Positions 46,523-64,000 of a stretch of 64,000 nucleotides of DNA are shown in pieces. The translations under genes and the position numbers were made by a program. Each line of letters begins with the position of its first letter. The stretch's first letter is position 1. The notes beneath the pieces are model-generated. The model was not told where the DNA came from, did no database searches, and worked only from the letters and a program-made list of their open reading frames with translations. Origin of the DNA: Palaemon carinicauda (lineage: Eukaryota > Arthropoda > Malacostraca > Decapoda > Palaemonidae); assembly GCF_036898095.1 (NCBI RefSeq), contig NC_090725.1:319376573-319440572 (forward strand), given 5' to 3'.

Positions 46523-46554
46523 TTAATAATAATAATAATAATAATAATAATGCA

Positions 46555-46596
<42 letters not shown>

Positions 46597-46600
46597 GTAA
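46430..46600 (-). mobile_element. (ATT)n-linked dispersed repeat, short inverted copy
   Basis: GGGATTATAGCATCTCCTTT, AACTAGGGTTATAATTTAGC, then (TAG)n 46480-46520 and (AAT)n 46524-46592. Confidence 0.7.
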
Positions 46601-46605
46601 AGGAC

Positions 46606-47830
46606 TGCCTAAGGGAAGCGTAACAGGCCCAATCGTATTTTGTATCTATGCAATTGAACTATCATATGTATCACAGAGACATGGAGTGAAAGTCGAACTG
46701 TTTGAGGATAATACACAATTTTACTCCTCCATAACTGACATCGAGGATACAACTGAGAATATAAATACCGTTCTTAGTAGTGATAGGGAATGGATGAAAA
46801 ATATGGCGGTGGGAAAAACAATTTCAGAAACTATGATTTTAAATGTTTTAAAGGTTGCTCATGAATGGCAGAGGTAAGGACAATGACATTTTTCTGGTCA
46901 GCAGGATAATGCCTTAGAGACTGATTCTATTTATATATTATCACTGACAAAGCTTCCACTCCATCCAAACTAGGACCAGTGAGGGCCAGGAAATGGCTGC
47001 TGATGAATAAACAAGTAGACCTATAGGCTCCCCCAATCCCCCTATTCCTAGCTCACAAGGATGGCAAGGTTGCAGACACTAAATGAACCAACGAGTTTGA
47101 GCAGGACTCGAACCCCAGTCTGTGATCACCTGTCAGGGACGTTTCCAATAGGCCACCGCAAACCAAAATAAATATTAATAAAAAATTAGTCTTGATATCT
47201 TGTAGATCATGACCTAGGGGTAACACTGAACTGTAATTTGTCATTAATTGCTCCATTGAATAATGTAGCAAGAGTAATTCGATATCAACTTAGAGGCATT
47301 GTGCTTGTAATGAAATATCCGAAGGAATTCTCTATTAGGACACTTGTGATTAAATGTGTTATTAAAATGGTTGAATACTATAATTATCTATTACGACCTA
47401 GCCGAATTGCTACTAACTTAATAAGTTACATCACATAAATGAGGAGCAATGTTGATCAAAGGTGTTTCACCCCTAGACAGGATAATCCCTGGACTCATTT
47501 AACTATACTGACTGTTTTCTTTTTAAAGGTAGAATAAATTTAAAGATATGTGCAATGACTCATCATGTTACCAGAACCGAACATCAAATATATTTATTAT
47601 GAGAATTGCTACACATCGTGAAACCAAGCAAATCGTGTCAACGCAAGAATAGGTGTCAAGGGTTTCAATTTATTGGTAGCAGGATGCACCTATACAGTAG
47701 GGTTCTAAGGTTTCAAATATTATAACAAGGTTCCACTAGAAAAAGAAATGACGATGATAAGACTTTCAAGGAGAAATTGAAAACTTTCTTATGAAATAAT
47801 TTGATACTGTGGATTTGACTAGTAACTCGC
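46606..47830 (+). pseudogene. LINE reverse transcriptase fragment, interrupted by a SINE
   Basis: First part (46606-46848): GLPKGSVTGPIVFCIYA (RT motif B) and LFEDNTQFYSS, a damaged FADDTQFY catalytic box. After the SINE (46849-47163) the frame resumes with LGVTLNCNLS, then the post-RT region (KCVIKMVEYYNYLL) and C-terminal blocks to about 47830 with stops and frameshifts. The same post-RT region is present, inverted, at 52780-53330. Jockey/CR1-type in style. Clearly dead. Confidence 0.75.
46849..47163 (-). mobile_element. tRNA-derived SINE, family 1 (second copy)
   Basis: Minus strand starts with TGGCCTATTGGAAACG (A-box-like) and GGGGTTCGAGTCCTGC (B-box-like), then a body matching 17108-17455 to the end (CTGCCATTCATGAGC). 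Inserted within a LINE fragment. Confidence 0.8.
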
Positions 47831-48536
47831 ATTTCGCATTATGATACGCTAAATTCCTAGGAATGTATCTGACAAAATAAACCTTGTATTTCTCTGTCAT
47901 AAAAATCGAGGGAAACAACCCTTAAAGTTGGTAAAGTAAACCCGTAAATTGATTTCCAATCTGTTCTACAACTTAAAAAAGACGTGTGTTAGTCTATAAA
48001 AATGAATTTTTGTACATACATGTACTATTTTTTCAGATCAGTGATAAGTAAACTTCTAGTCTATAAAACAGCCAATGTGCAGCTAACAAATAAATCCAGA
48101 ATAGCTTTCGGTGCTCTCAATGCATCCTGTCAATAAGCTACGGACAATAGTACTTTTTATATCTATTACTACCCTGTTATTACTCCAGTGTTAAAACAGA
48201 CGAAACAAACGACAAACACCCAATCATTTCTGAGGGAAGTTCTATGTTGCTAAACATTAAGGTCTTATTTACCCCAAGGTCAGTTTATTGCTGACAATTA
48301 ACTGGCTGCTAACCCAGTCATCTGTCTTGTCAGCCTGTCAATATTCATGGCCATATTCACGTCCACTGTACAATATATGTAGATTGGCTAGTTTTATTAA
48401 ATATATAAGAGCATGTGTCTCACATAAGGTGGCGCAATCGGCAACAAAGAAAAACAAAGCTAATACTTACTGTTCAGTTGTTTCTTTATCACGTCATCTC
48501 TTTGAAGAGAAACGAAGCTTACAGGACCCTTCTTCC

Positions 48537-48540
<4 letters not shown>
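47831..48540. other. Unassigned sequence
   Basis: No supported gene. Confidence 0.4.
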
Positions 48541-48595
<55 letters not shown>

Positions 48596-48602
48596 AAAAA
48601 AA
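48541..48602. repeat. (GA)n with A-run
   Basis: GA array ending in 12 A. Confidence 0.95.
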
Positions 48603-49079
48603 CAATAATTGCCAGTCTCTAAGACTTTACACCAAGCTATTCGATTCAAATCATGAAGAATTATTTGATTCGAGTCACTATGAATCAGTCTCGTTCCAAT
48701 CAACAAGTTCAAACGGCTAGAATCAAATGGGTGTGGAGCAAAAGTTCACTTCAATGAAAATAATGATAGACGCTCTCACTAAATTAGAGAAGATGCTGTA
48801 ACTGAGGCAGCGTAGGCCTCCAGCAAGAATATCTTAGGATGACCACTGAACAGTTTGAAATGCTAGAGGGTCTGACTGTACCATAAATGTAAAAACAGAA
48901 TACTAATTACCGACATATATTTGAAGTTGAAGTAAAGATGGCTATTTACCATAGTTAAGAAGCCGATTGTTAAAACGAAAAATCTGCAAGTTGTGATATG
49001 TAGTATTGCAGGCCGTATTAGGAAGTATATATTTTTTATTTTTAGTTGTGGATACAATTGAAAAAAAATTATTTCTTGT
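48603..49079. other. Unassigned sequence
   Basis: No supported gene. Confidence 0.4.
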
Positions 49080-49715
49080 TTCTGGGTTTGAACCTAGAAA
49101 AATTAAGTATAAATCCTTTATTTGTGGGTGTAAATACATTAACGAAATAACCATCCTGTATTATGGTTTTGAATACAGTAAAAAGATAGGCCTCCTTCAT
49201 TTATGGCCGTGAATACAGTATGAAATATAATTGGCTTTCATTTATGGCTTTCAATACAGTAAGAAAAAATTGTATCCTTCCTTTATGACCGTGAATATAG
49301 TAAAAAGTAATTGTCCTTCATTTATGGCCGAGAAATACAGTATAGAATATAATTGACTTTCATTTATGGATGTAAATACAGTAGAAAAATGGGTATTCTT
49401 CTTTTATGACTGTGAATATAGTGTAAAAATAATCGTCCTTCATTTATGGCCGGGAATACAGTTTAAGATATAATTAGCTTTCATTTATGGATGTAAATAC
49501 AGTAGAAAAATGGGTATTCTTCTTTTATGACTGTGAATATAGTGTAAAAATAATCGTCCTTCATTTATGGCCGGAATACAGTTTAAGATATAATTAGCTT
49601 TCATTTATGGATGTAAATACAGTAAAAAAATGGATATTCTTACTTTCTAACCATGAATATGGTATGGAAGATAATTGTCCTTAATTTGTGGTTGTGAATA
49701 CCGTAAAAAGATAGG
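49080..49715. repeat. 40-bp minisatellite with 120-bp higher-order period
   Basis: The basic unit is about 40 bp (TTTATGGCCGTGAATACAGT plus a variable A-rich half). Three variants (GGATGTAAATACAG, GACTGTGAATATAG, GGCCGGGAATACAG) repeat as a trimer: GTAGAAAAATGGGTATTC recurs at 49381 and 49502, with a variant at 49621. Confidence 0.88.
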
Positions 49716-51029
49716 ATTGGTTGAAATAAGAAAGAGATAAAACTTCCAAAAGAAATTTTCATTTTTTGCTAGCTATTAACTTAAGGATTATATCAAAGTC
49801 ATTATGAAATATTCCATTATATTTACATAAGAACAGAGTTACCAACATGTTATCAGATAACCATCCTTTTAAACATTTATCTTTTTAAAGGAAGACTGAT
49901 TTTCTGCTAATAAATAAAAGGAGTACTGTTGGGAAGATCTGAGGTTATCAGATTATCATGTGATTAGAGATCTTACGATTGCAAAAATTATATATTCATC
50001 AGTGTTAGATTCAATACAGATTTCTCCCAAACGTCCTTTCATTCTTTAATACCAAGAAAGTACAATGTTTGGTTAATGCACATATTCTGCAGAAATAGCC
50101 GGCCGTTAGCCGAGATAGTCATCATTTTTGGTTATATTTCAAATAAATTTCTCATTCGAACATATATGTGTGTGCGTTTGGATAAATATTCGTAAAAATA
50201 ACTCTGAGTGCTGATAGATATTTGTGAATGTTTAATAAAAGTCTATTGGAATAGTGCACCTGTATATCACGTATATTTGATTAATTGATATAGTTTTCTG
50301 GCATCCTGACATCTAAGGTCATTGACACAGATATCATTTGTTTATAATTAAAGAATTGACTGGCAATAGATATTATCCATTGAAATCAAACAATACTTAT
50401 AGTAAGAAAGAATACAATGTTTATTTTTGTCTACTTTCACTTACATTCGAAAAGTTTTCTCGTTTTTTTTTTCTTTTAACTGCGAAGTCTTAGATCAGAT
50501 CCTGAAAACTGGTCTTGCGTAACACATCTGCTTCTATACTTGATAAAGATAAGACATCCATCCTACCTTATTGCATAGTTGTTCTGATAGGAATTTTGAT
50601 ATACTTCAGTTGAGAAAAAGAGTGTTTAGCTGAATAATTTGGGACCATTAATGTTAAAAATATACGAAAGCTAAAACTCTACATTTGAAAAAGTACACTC
50701 AAAGACTGAATCTTGGTTCTACAATTTTTATTTATATGAATTTATGGCACACATATGAATGAAGCTGTTGATGCTCAGCTAATTAATTACGGTTGAAATC
50801 CTCTAGGTAAGCATCAATAAGCTTTTGACAGCATTGAAGATGCTTTTCATTGTTAACAGATGAAGTGACATTATGTGGTAGTGGTAGATCCCTTAGAAAA
50901 GAAAATCGCTGCTATTTTTCTATAGTCTCTTTTTCCATCCGAGTTTCAAGTATATCAACAATTGTATAAAATGTGGTGATATGCAATTAATTTCAGGTAT
51001 TCAAATATACATGCTGTGCATCTCCGTCA
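49716..51029. other. Unassigned AT-rich sequence
   Basis: No supported gene or recognised repeat over about 1.3 kb. Confidence 0.4.
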
Positions 51030-51175
51030 TTAGGTGCCTTCTTTCTGATACGTTTGTGAGTTGTGGCTTTTCTAGTCAACATCTAGTAGCATTTTCTTTG
51101 GAGCTGCTTCATAACGTTCACATTCATCTCGTAAGAGCGACAGCTTATCACCCAATGATACATACAGATCTGCAC
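51030..51175 (+). pseudogene. Possible retroviral-type integrase core remnant
   Basis: The frame reads LLSDTFVSCGFSSQHLVAF and, about 30 residues from the SD, VRATAYHP. SD...FSSQ...TAYHP is the spacing of the second Asp and pre-Glu loop of Ty3-type integrases. The Glu region is not recognisable, and the match is short. Confidence 0.3.
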
Positions 51176-51239
51176 ATGTATGTAAAGGTTGACTTTGTGA
51201 GAATTCTGCAAAATCTCATCCCAAGAATTTTACTTGAAA

Positions 51240-51718
51240 ACGAATTTTAGCTTTTGCATTTTATCAGCAATATTACTTTCTTTTCTTATAGTGTCTTAAC
51301 TTCCCTCCAAACAGTTCTATTACGTTCCTTTTAAAATCCTCTATTTTCATTATCCAGGGACATTCGTCCATTAATCCACCTTCTTCTGTAATACAATAAT
51401 GCCCGTCATTGTTCTCTAGACTTGGATAGTGCCATAGCCTCTGTACCATGGTCTTCCACTGTCTTGGGGTAAAGTTCTCTTGCCTGAGTGTACACTCGGC
51501 CACTATTCTATCTTATTTCTCTTCCTCTTGTTTGGTTAAAGTTTTTATAGTTTATAAAGGAGATATTTATTTTAATATTACTCTTCTTAAAATATTTTAT
51601 TTTTCTTTGTGTTCTTTCCTCGCGTGTCTATTTACCCTGTTGGAGCTCCTGGGCTTATAGCATCCTATTTTTCCAAGTAGGGTTGTAGCTTAGCAAGTAA
51701 TAATAATAATAATGATAA
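51240..51718 (-). mobile_element. (ATT)n-linked dispersed repeat, inverted copy
   Basis: Plus strand shows the family blocks in reverse: CCATGGTCTTCCACTGTCTT, GAGTGTACACTCGGC, CCCTGTTGGAGCTCCTGGGC, TAGGGTTGTAGCTTAGC, then (AAT)n to 51718. Confidence 0.75.
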
Positions 51719-52446
51719 TGAATTAAACAGTACCACTCCTCCTATTTGAACTCTCACTTTTGCTATTATACCGCATTTACTTATATTATTTCTTCATTGT
51801 TTAATTTTATGTTTGTATTCATTTTCAGAATTTCTGCTAACTTATCAGGATTCATACTAAATATGAATTTCTTGAGTGTCCCCATGAATGTACTATTTTT
51901 TATTTTCCCACTTTTCACCTTGCGGCCGATACAAACAAAATGTCGCATACACCCACTGGTGTTTTTCAATCAGTATCCTGATTGTTTCTCTACTTTATAA
52001 ATACATTGATAGTATCTGTAACATTCTATACAGCTGGCGAATTACTTGTCTCTTTTCTCGCACATTCATCGTCTTCCATTCCCTGCGTCATTCACTGGAA
52101 CCAAGTTCATCGCAGGTCTCCTTTTTCCAGTCTGGTGATTTATTATTTCAAGATTTCTGTAACCCCCTTATTTTCAGGTAGCTTTGGCTCAATCCTTCGG
52201 CCACGAATGATTGAAAAATTTCATTGCATCTTCAGAACGCACATTAAAACTCCGATCACACCTACGCACGGATACATCGGATGTCTAGGCCTGGTGTGCC
52301 CATGTCAGCACTTGCGTATGTCCTCGACATCCGCCGTGGTCCGCCGCTGAATTTTTTAAGTGATCGCATGCTCTAGCCGATGAGATTCCATGTTGTATAC
52401 TCTCTTCGAACTACATCCCCCACTATCTGTACTTTATACACAGCTT
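51719..52446. other. Unassigned sequence
   Basis: No supported gene. Small frames at 51746-52350 have no motif. Confidence 0.4.
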
Positions 52447-52448
52447 CA

Positions 52449-52522
<74 letters not shown>
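52447..52522. repeat. (CT)n microsatellite
   Basis: About 38 CT units. Confidence 0.95.
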
Positions 52523-52526
<4 letters not shown>

Positions 52527-52779
52527 CCTGCATTTCCATGAATTTGTTTTACTTCCAATTACAGAATAAATTTTTCAAAAGTTTATTTTATTTTCCTCTA
52601 AACAACGGGAACAAATCTCTTTTTTTTTCTTTTTTTTTTTTTTTTTTTAGTGATTACTTACTTTAAGGGCTGCTTATCTGGTCCTGTACGGCAGGGGAGC
52701 CCTACTCCCTACATGACCTCCACGGTGGTTTTATTGTGATCATTCGGTAGCATTTAACATTTCAAAATGCATATTGCTC

Positions 52780-53330
52780 GCTTACTGTTAGCTCATCACT
52801 AACGAAGCACTCGGTGAATAAGAAAGTCCTCAGTTACCTCTTCAATTATTTGGATGTCGCGTGGGAGCTTATTGTGTAGTCTCGAGACCGCATATTTAAA
52901 TGCTCTAGAGCCTACAGTACACATGTATCTAGATTCCAATAGTTTGAAACCATCTGTAACTATTCTCGTGTCGGGACGATTTTTTGGCTGCACAATATGT
53001 AGCAATTCACCTAGATATTTTAGACGACCGGTTCTGATAACTTGGTGGTTTATTGTACATATTCTAAAATCAATTCTTGCTTTAATCGGCAGTCAGTGTA
53101 ATTCTATTAGTATAGGGGTGATCCTTTATCAGTCTTGGTCTTCTGTGTATTATGTTTCGTAATTTCTTAAGTTGTACTTTTAGTAGATTGTAATAGATGG
53201 AGTTACAGTAGTCAATTCTGGTAATTACACAGTTTATCACAAGTTTCTTTTTCAGAATATTCATCTTGGTACTTTTTTATAAAAGTAATATTTCTCAGAT
53301 GATAACCAACAGTTTTTACTACATTATTTA
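52780..53330 (-). pseudogene. LINE polyprotein C-terminal fragment
   Basis: Minus strand: INCVITRIDYCNSIYYNL and LKKLRNIIHRRPRLIKDH (53082-53264), then after a frameshift LLHIVQPKNRPDTRIVTDG and VGSRAFKYAVSRLHNKLPRD (52799-53005). This is the post-RT region of the family also found at 47165-47830. Confidence 0.7.
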
Positions 53331-53669
53331 TTTGGGCATTGAGAGACAAGCTGCAGTCAAGAAATACGCTGTTATATTATTTAACTCTAAATGACATCAA
53401 AGTACTTTAATTCTATGTGAAACAGCTTTATAGCCTTTGTGAAAGGATTGTCATTGCGCTATAACTCCACGATAGGAAGGTGTCGAAAGATATAAAACTA
53501 CTCGTCGGTAATAATGGACCTTTTATATGTACGGTTAGACATGAAATGTAAGGAAAATGTCGGTTTGTTTCCTTTGATACAGGAAGGTTACTATAATGTA
53601 TAATCATAAGGCATATGAAGAACAAAAAACTTATATTCTGATGACAAAATAAACAGATATTTCTGTCCC

Positions 53670-53671
<2 letters not shown>
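53331..53671. other. Unassigned sequence
   Basis: No supported gene. Confidence 0.4.

Positions 53672-53732
<61 letters not shown>
53672..53732. repeat. (GA)n microsatellite
   Basis: About 30 GA units. Confidence 0.95.
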
Positions 53733-53736
<4 letters not shown>

Positions 53737-53904
53737 TTACAACATCCTCTAACGCAGTCATCCTTTAACTGTTGAATTGTGGTAGAATCCTCTATGCATT
53801 AAAAAATTCTATAACATCAATCGTACGATGCGCAGATAGCTTATCAGCAGCAGATAAAAATCATATTCACACTGCACCATTCACCCCCCCCGTCTTGCTT
53901 TTGT

Positions 53905-54300
53905 TCATGCACTTCATTAATGCCTAGGCCCCTTCTTTCCATCATACCTTTATATCTGGGCTTATCTCTTCTCCTACCTCCTATCACGTCTGCATTTTAC
54001 ATTCCTTTTACTATTCTACTGTTGTCCATTCTTTTTACATGGCCGAATCACCTAAACATTCTCTGGCCCATCCTTCCACCCATACTTTTTACAGCATCTC
54101 CTACATATGTTTTTGCACCAAAGTATGCTACACAAATATCGTATCAATAGCTCTGACCTTTTTTCTGTAATTCATATTCAAAACCATGCTTCATTACCAT
54201 ACTCGAAAATTGGTTCAACAATCTATTCGTTCGGTGTTGTGCCACAGACAACTCCGGTCTCTTTCTAATCTTCTGCACACTTCAACCTACCATTGTTGTT
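53905..54300 (-). pseudogene. Probable degenerate LINE C-terminal fragment
   Basis: On the minus strand, in shifting frames, are LFEYGNEAWF-like and FGHVKRMD-like stretches. They resemble the FGHVER region of the LINE at 21480-22868. Heavily decayed; the call rests on short matches. Confidence 0.4.
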
Positions 54301-55041
54301 TTCAGCTCTTCTCTCATCTATCCATTATCTTTTATATTTACTCTCAGATGCTCATTTGACTCAACTGTTTCCACTCTTCAAACATTCAATACTCCCTCTT
54401 TATGGTTTTCTATTTTCGCAGGCAATTCATACACTTTTACTGGCTCTTGCAGTTTTGTTCCATTATTCCGAATCAGCACGGGATCGTCTGCAACCACCAG
54501 CTACCCCACATGTAGTTCATAAATAATATCTTATCAGGCAACTTCACGCTTAGATCCACTGTCCTTTCTCTGCCCTCAAGCATCAGTTCCTCCATGAAGA
54601 TATCGTAAAGCCATGCAGACATGACAATGGCAATGTCTTATGATTCTATCATCCTGCAATGCTCAGTATATGTAGCATGAATTAAAATTATTAATTTTAT
54701 TATTAAATTCATTCAAATCATTGTTATTAGTGAAATTGTTAAAATTATTATTATTGAAACTACTACAATTATCATTATTACCAAAACTCTGATAATTAAA
54801 AAATCCGTAATTGTGATAAATCAACACTTTGTCTATCAATCCTATTCTATTCTGTTAAGTGATTCATATCCTCATTTGACCTTAAACGCCTCTAAAGTCA
54901 TCATCATCTCGATCAGCCGAGCAACTAACATCCCTCTGTCACAGCAAGCTGTGTTCCTTTCCAGTAATTCCGTATTTTATTTCCTATTACATCTTTAGGG
55001 ACTTTGCTAACGCTCCCTAGATTGACCTTAACTAGATATAA

Positions 55042-55044
<3 letters not shown>
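54301..55044. other. Unassigned sequence
   Basis: No exon or element recognised. A first exon of the transporter gene could be here or further upstream, but I cannot identify one. Confidence 0.35.

Positions 55045-55122
<78 letters not shown>
55045..55122. repeat. (CT)n microsatellite
   Basis: About 39 CT units, about 130 bp upstream of the first recognised exon. Confidence 0.95.
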
Positions 55123-55126
<4 letters not shown>

Positions 55127-55249
55127 CTTTTAATATTAGTAAATATTAAATTTCTAGTGAAATCTCACCTTGACTCTTACATTTATACGAAATGCTTGCG
55201 TGATCCATGCAGTAATTCGTCTTGAATTCTTTTAATTGTTTTCATTTAG

Positions 55250-63411
<8,162 letters not shown>

Positions 63412-63670
63412 GTGTCAGTAGCATATTATTGTTTGCTTATTATTTAGGTTTACTTAAACTAAATAAAGGCGGCACAAACAGTAAAAAGAGCAAGGACACC
63501 TAGGCCTTGCCTTTATTTCAAAATGTTACGTTATTGCTCCTAAAATAAGAAGAAATCTTAGCATTCATCATTTCCCTGCCCAGGCTTTCATCTTTTCTTT
63601 TTACAATATATTTTTTGACCTAAGGGAATCTTCCTCATTTGATGTTCATATCTCAGAATCATCTTATAAT

Positions 63671-63869
63671 ATATAGTAAATTTGTTTTAGCGATGCAGAT
63701 TTGCACAGACTCGCAGCGGTGCCCTTTTAGCTCGGAAAAGTTTCCTGATCGCTGATTGGTTGGACGAGATAATTCTAACCAATCAGCGATCAGGAAACTT
63801 TTTCGAGCTAAAAGGGCACCGCTGCGAGTCGATGCAAATCTGCCTCGATAAAAGAAATGTACTATAGTA
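63671..63869. mobile_element. Foldback MITE, copy 2 (in intron)
   Basis: Almost a full palindrome: the left arm (GCAGATTTGCACAGACTCG, GTGCCCTTTTAGCTCGGAAA, TCCTGATCGCTGATTGGTT) is mirrored by the right arm, with GGACGAGATAATTCTA in the middle. Ends in TATAGTA/ACTATAG. Same family as 60678-60918. Confidence 0.85.
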
Positions 63870-63954
63870 TAGGGTTTTGTCAACTGAACTTCCGCCTTGC
63901 AGTGTTCTGTTCCTTACTAGCTTCTTTGATGCTTCATCTCGGATACTGATTATC

Positions 63955-64000
63955 AATGTTACTATTACTAGCCAAGCTACAACCCTAACTCGAAAAAACA
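63955..64000 (+). mobile_element. Start of another (ATT)n-linked dispersed repeat, cut by window edge
   Basis: ATTACTAGCCAAGCTACAACCC matches the head of the family. Confidence 0.5.

Overview
The window is a stretch of animal nuclear genome, most likely from a crustacean and probably a decapod. The grounds are: spliced exons with GT/AG borders; very long (TA)n, (GA)n and (ATT)n arrays; a TTAGG-like pentanucleotide array; DIRS-type, Ty3-type, LINE, SINE and Helitron-like relics; and a high-copy (ATT)n-linked dispersed repeat of a kind I associate with decapods. The species is an inference. No prokaryotic gene organisation is present. The only host gene I can support is a spliced SLC36-type (proton-coupled amino acid transporter) gene at the right end. 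Everything else is mobile DNA, simple repeats or unassigned sequence.

Left part (1-13.9 kb): two copies of one DIRS-type tyrosine-recombinase retrotransposon, both on the minus strand. Copy A (1-4462) is cut by the window edge. Copy B (4604-13856) is complete from end to end, with inverted terminal repeats, an internal complementary region, a gag, an RT/RNase H/methyltransferase-like region and a tyrosine recombinase. All its genes are broken. Only 141 bp of a degenerate ~30-bp minisatellite separates the copies, and the same minisatellite reappears at 14.2-14.5 kb. The Gag genes carry a GC-rich, Arg/Ser/Pro-coding tandem array, about 1 kb in A and 2.4 kb in B. A ~1 kb TTAGG/GGTAA-like array follows.

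Middle (15.5-23.3 kb): LINE tails, a tRNA-derived SINE, microsatellites, a LINE-derived hairpin and a damaged LINE reverse transcriptase (21.5-22.9 kb).

23.3-36.4 kb: a Ty3-related LTR retrotransposon on the minus strand, inserted in a (TA)n array. Its domain order is gag-protease-integrase-RT-RNase H, with integrase before RT, as reported for Gmr1-type elements. Its integrase is split by a second, different DIRS-type element (26167-32928), which has its own terminal repeats, internal complementary region and three overlapping genes. The LTRs carry a 33-bp minisatellite whose core resembles the insect CTCF site; the DIRS terminal repeats carry a similar core.

36.4-55 kb: a cluster of tRNA-derived SINEs including a near-perfect palindrome, several copies of the (ATT)n-linked repeat, LINE 3' fragments (one split by a SINE), a ~150-bp satellite and a 40/120-bp higher-order minisatellite.

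55-64 kb: seven exons of the SLC36-like gene on the plus strand. Introns are loaded with (TA)n arrays, a Helitron-like fragment, dispersed repeats and two copies of a foldback MITE. One exon carries a 1-nt insertion and another lacks an AG acceptor at the expected place, so the copy may be damaged or the sequence may contain errors. The end of the gene lies beyond the window.
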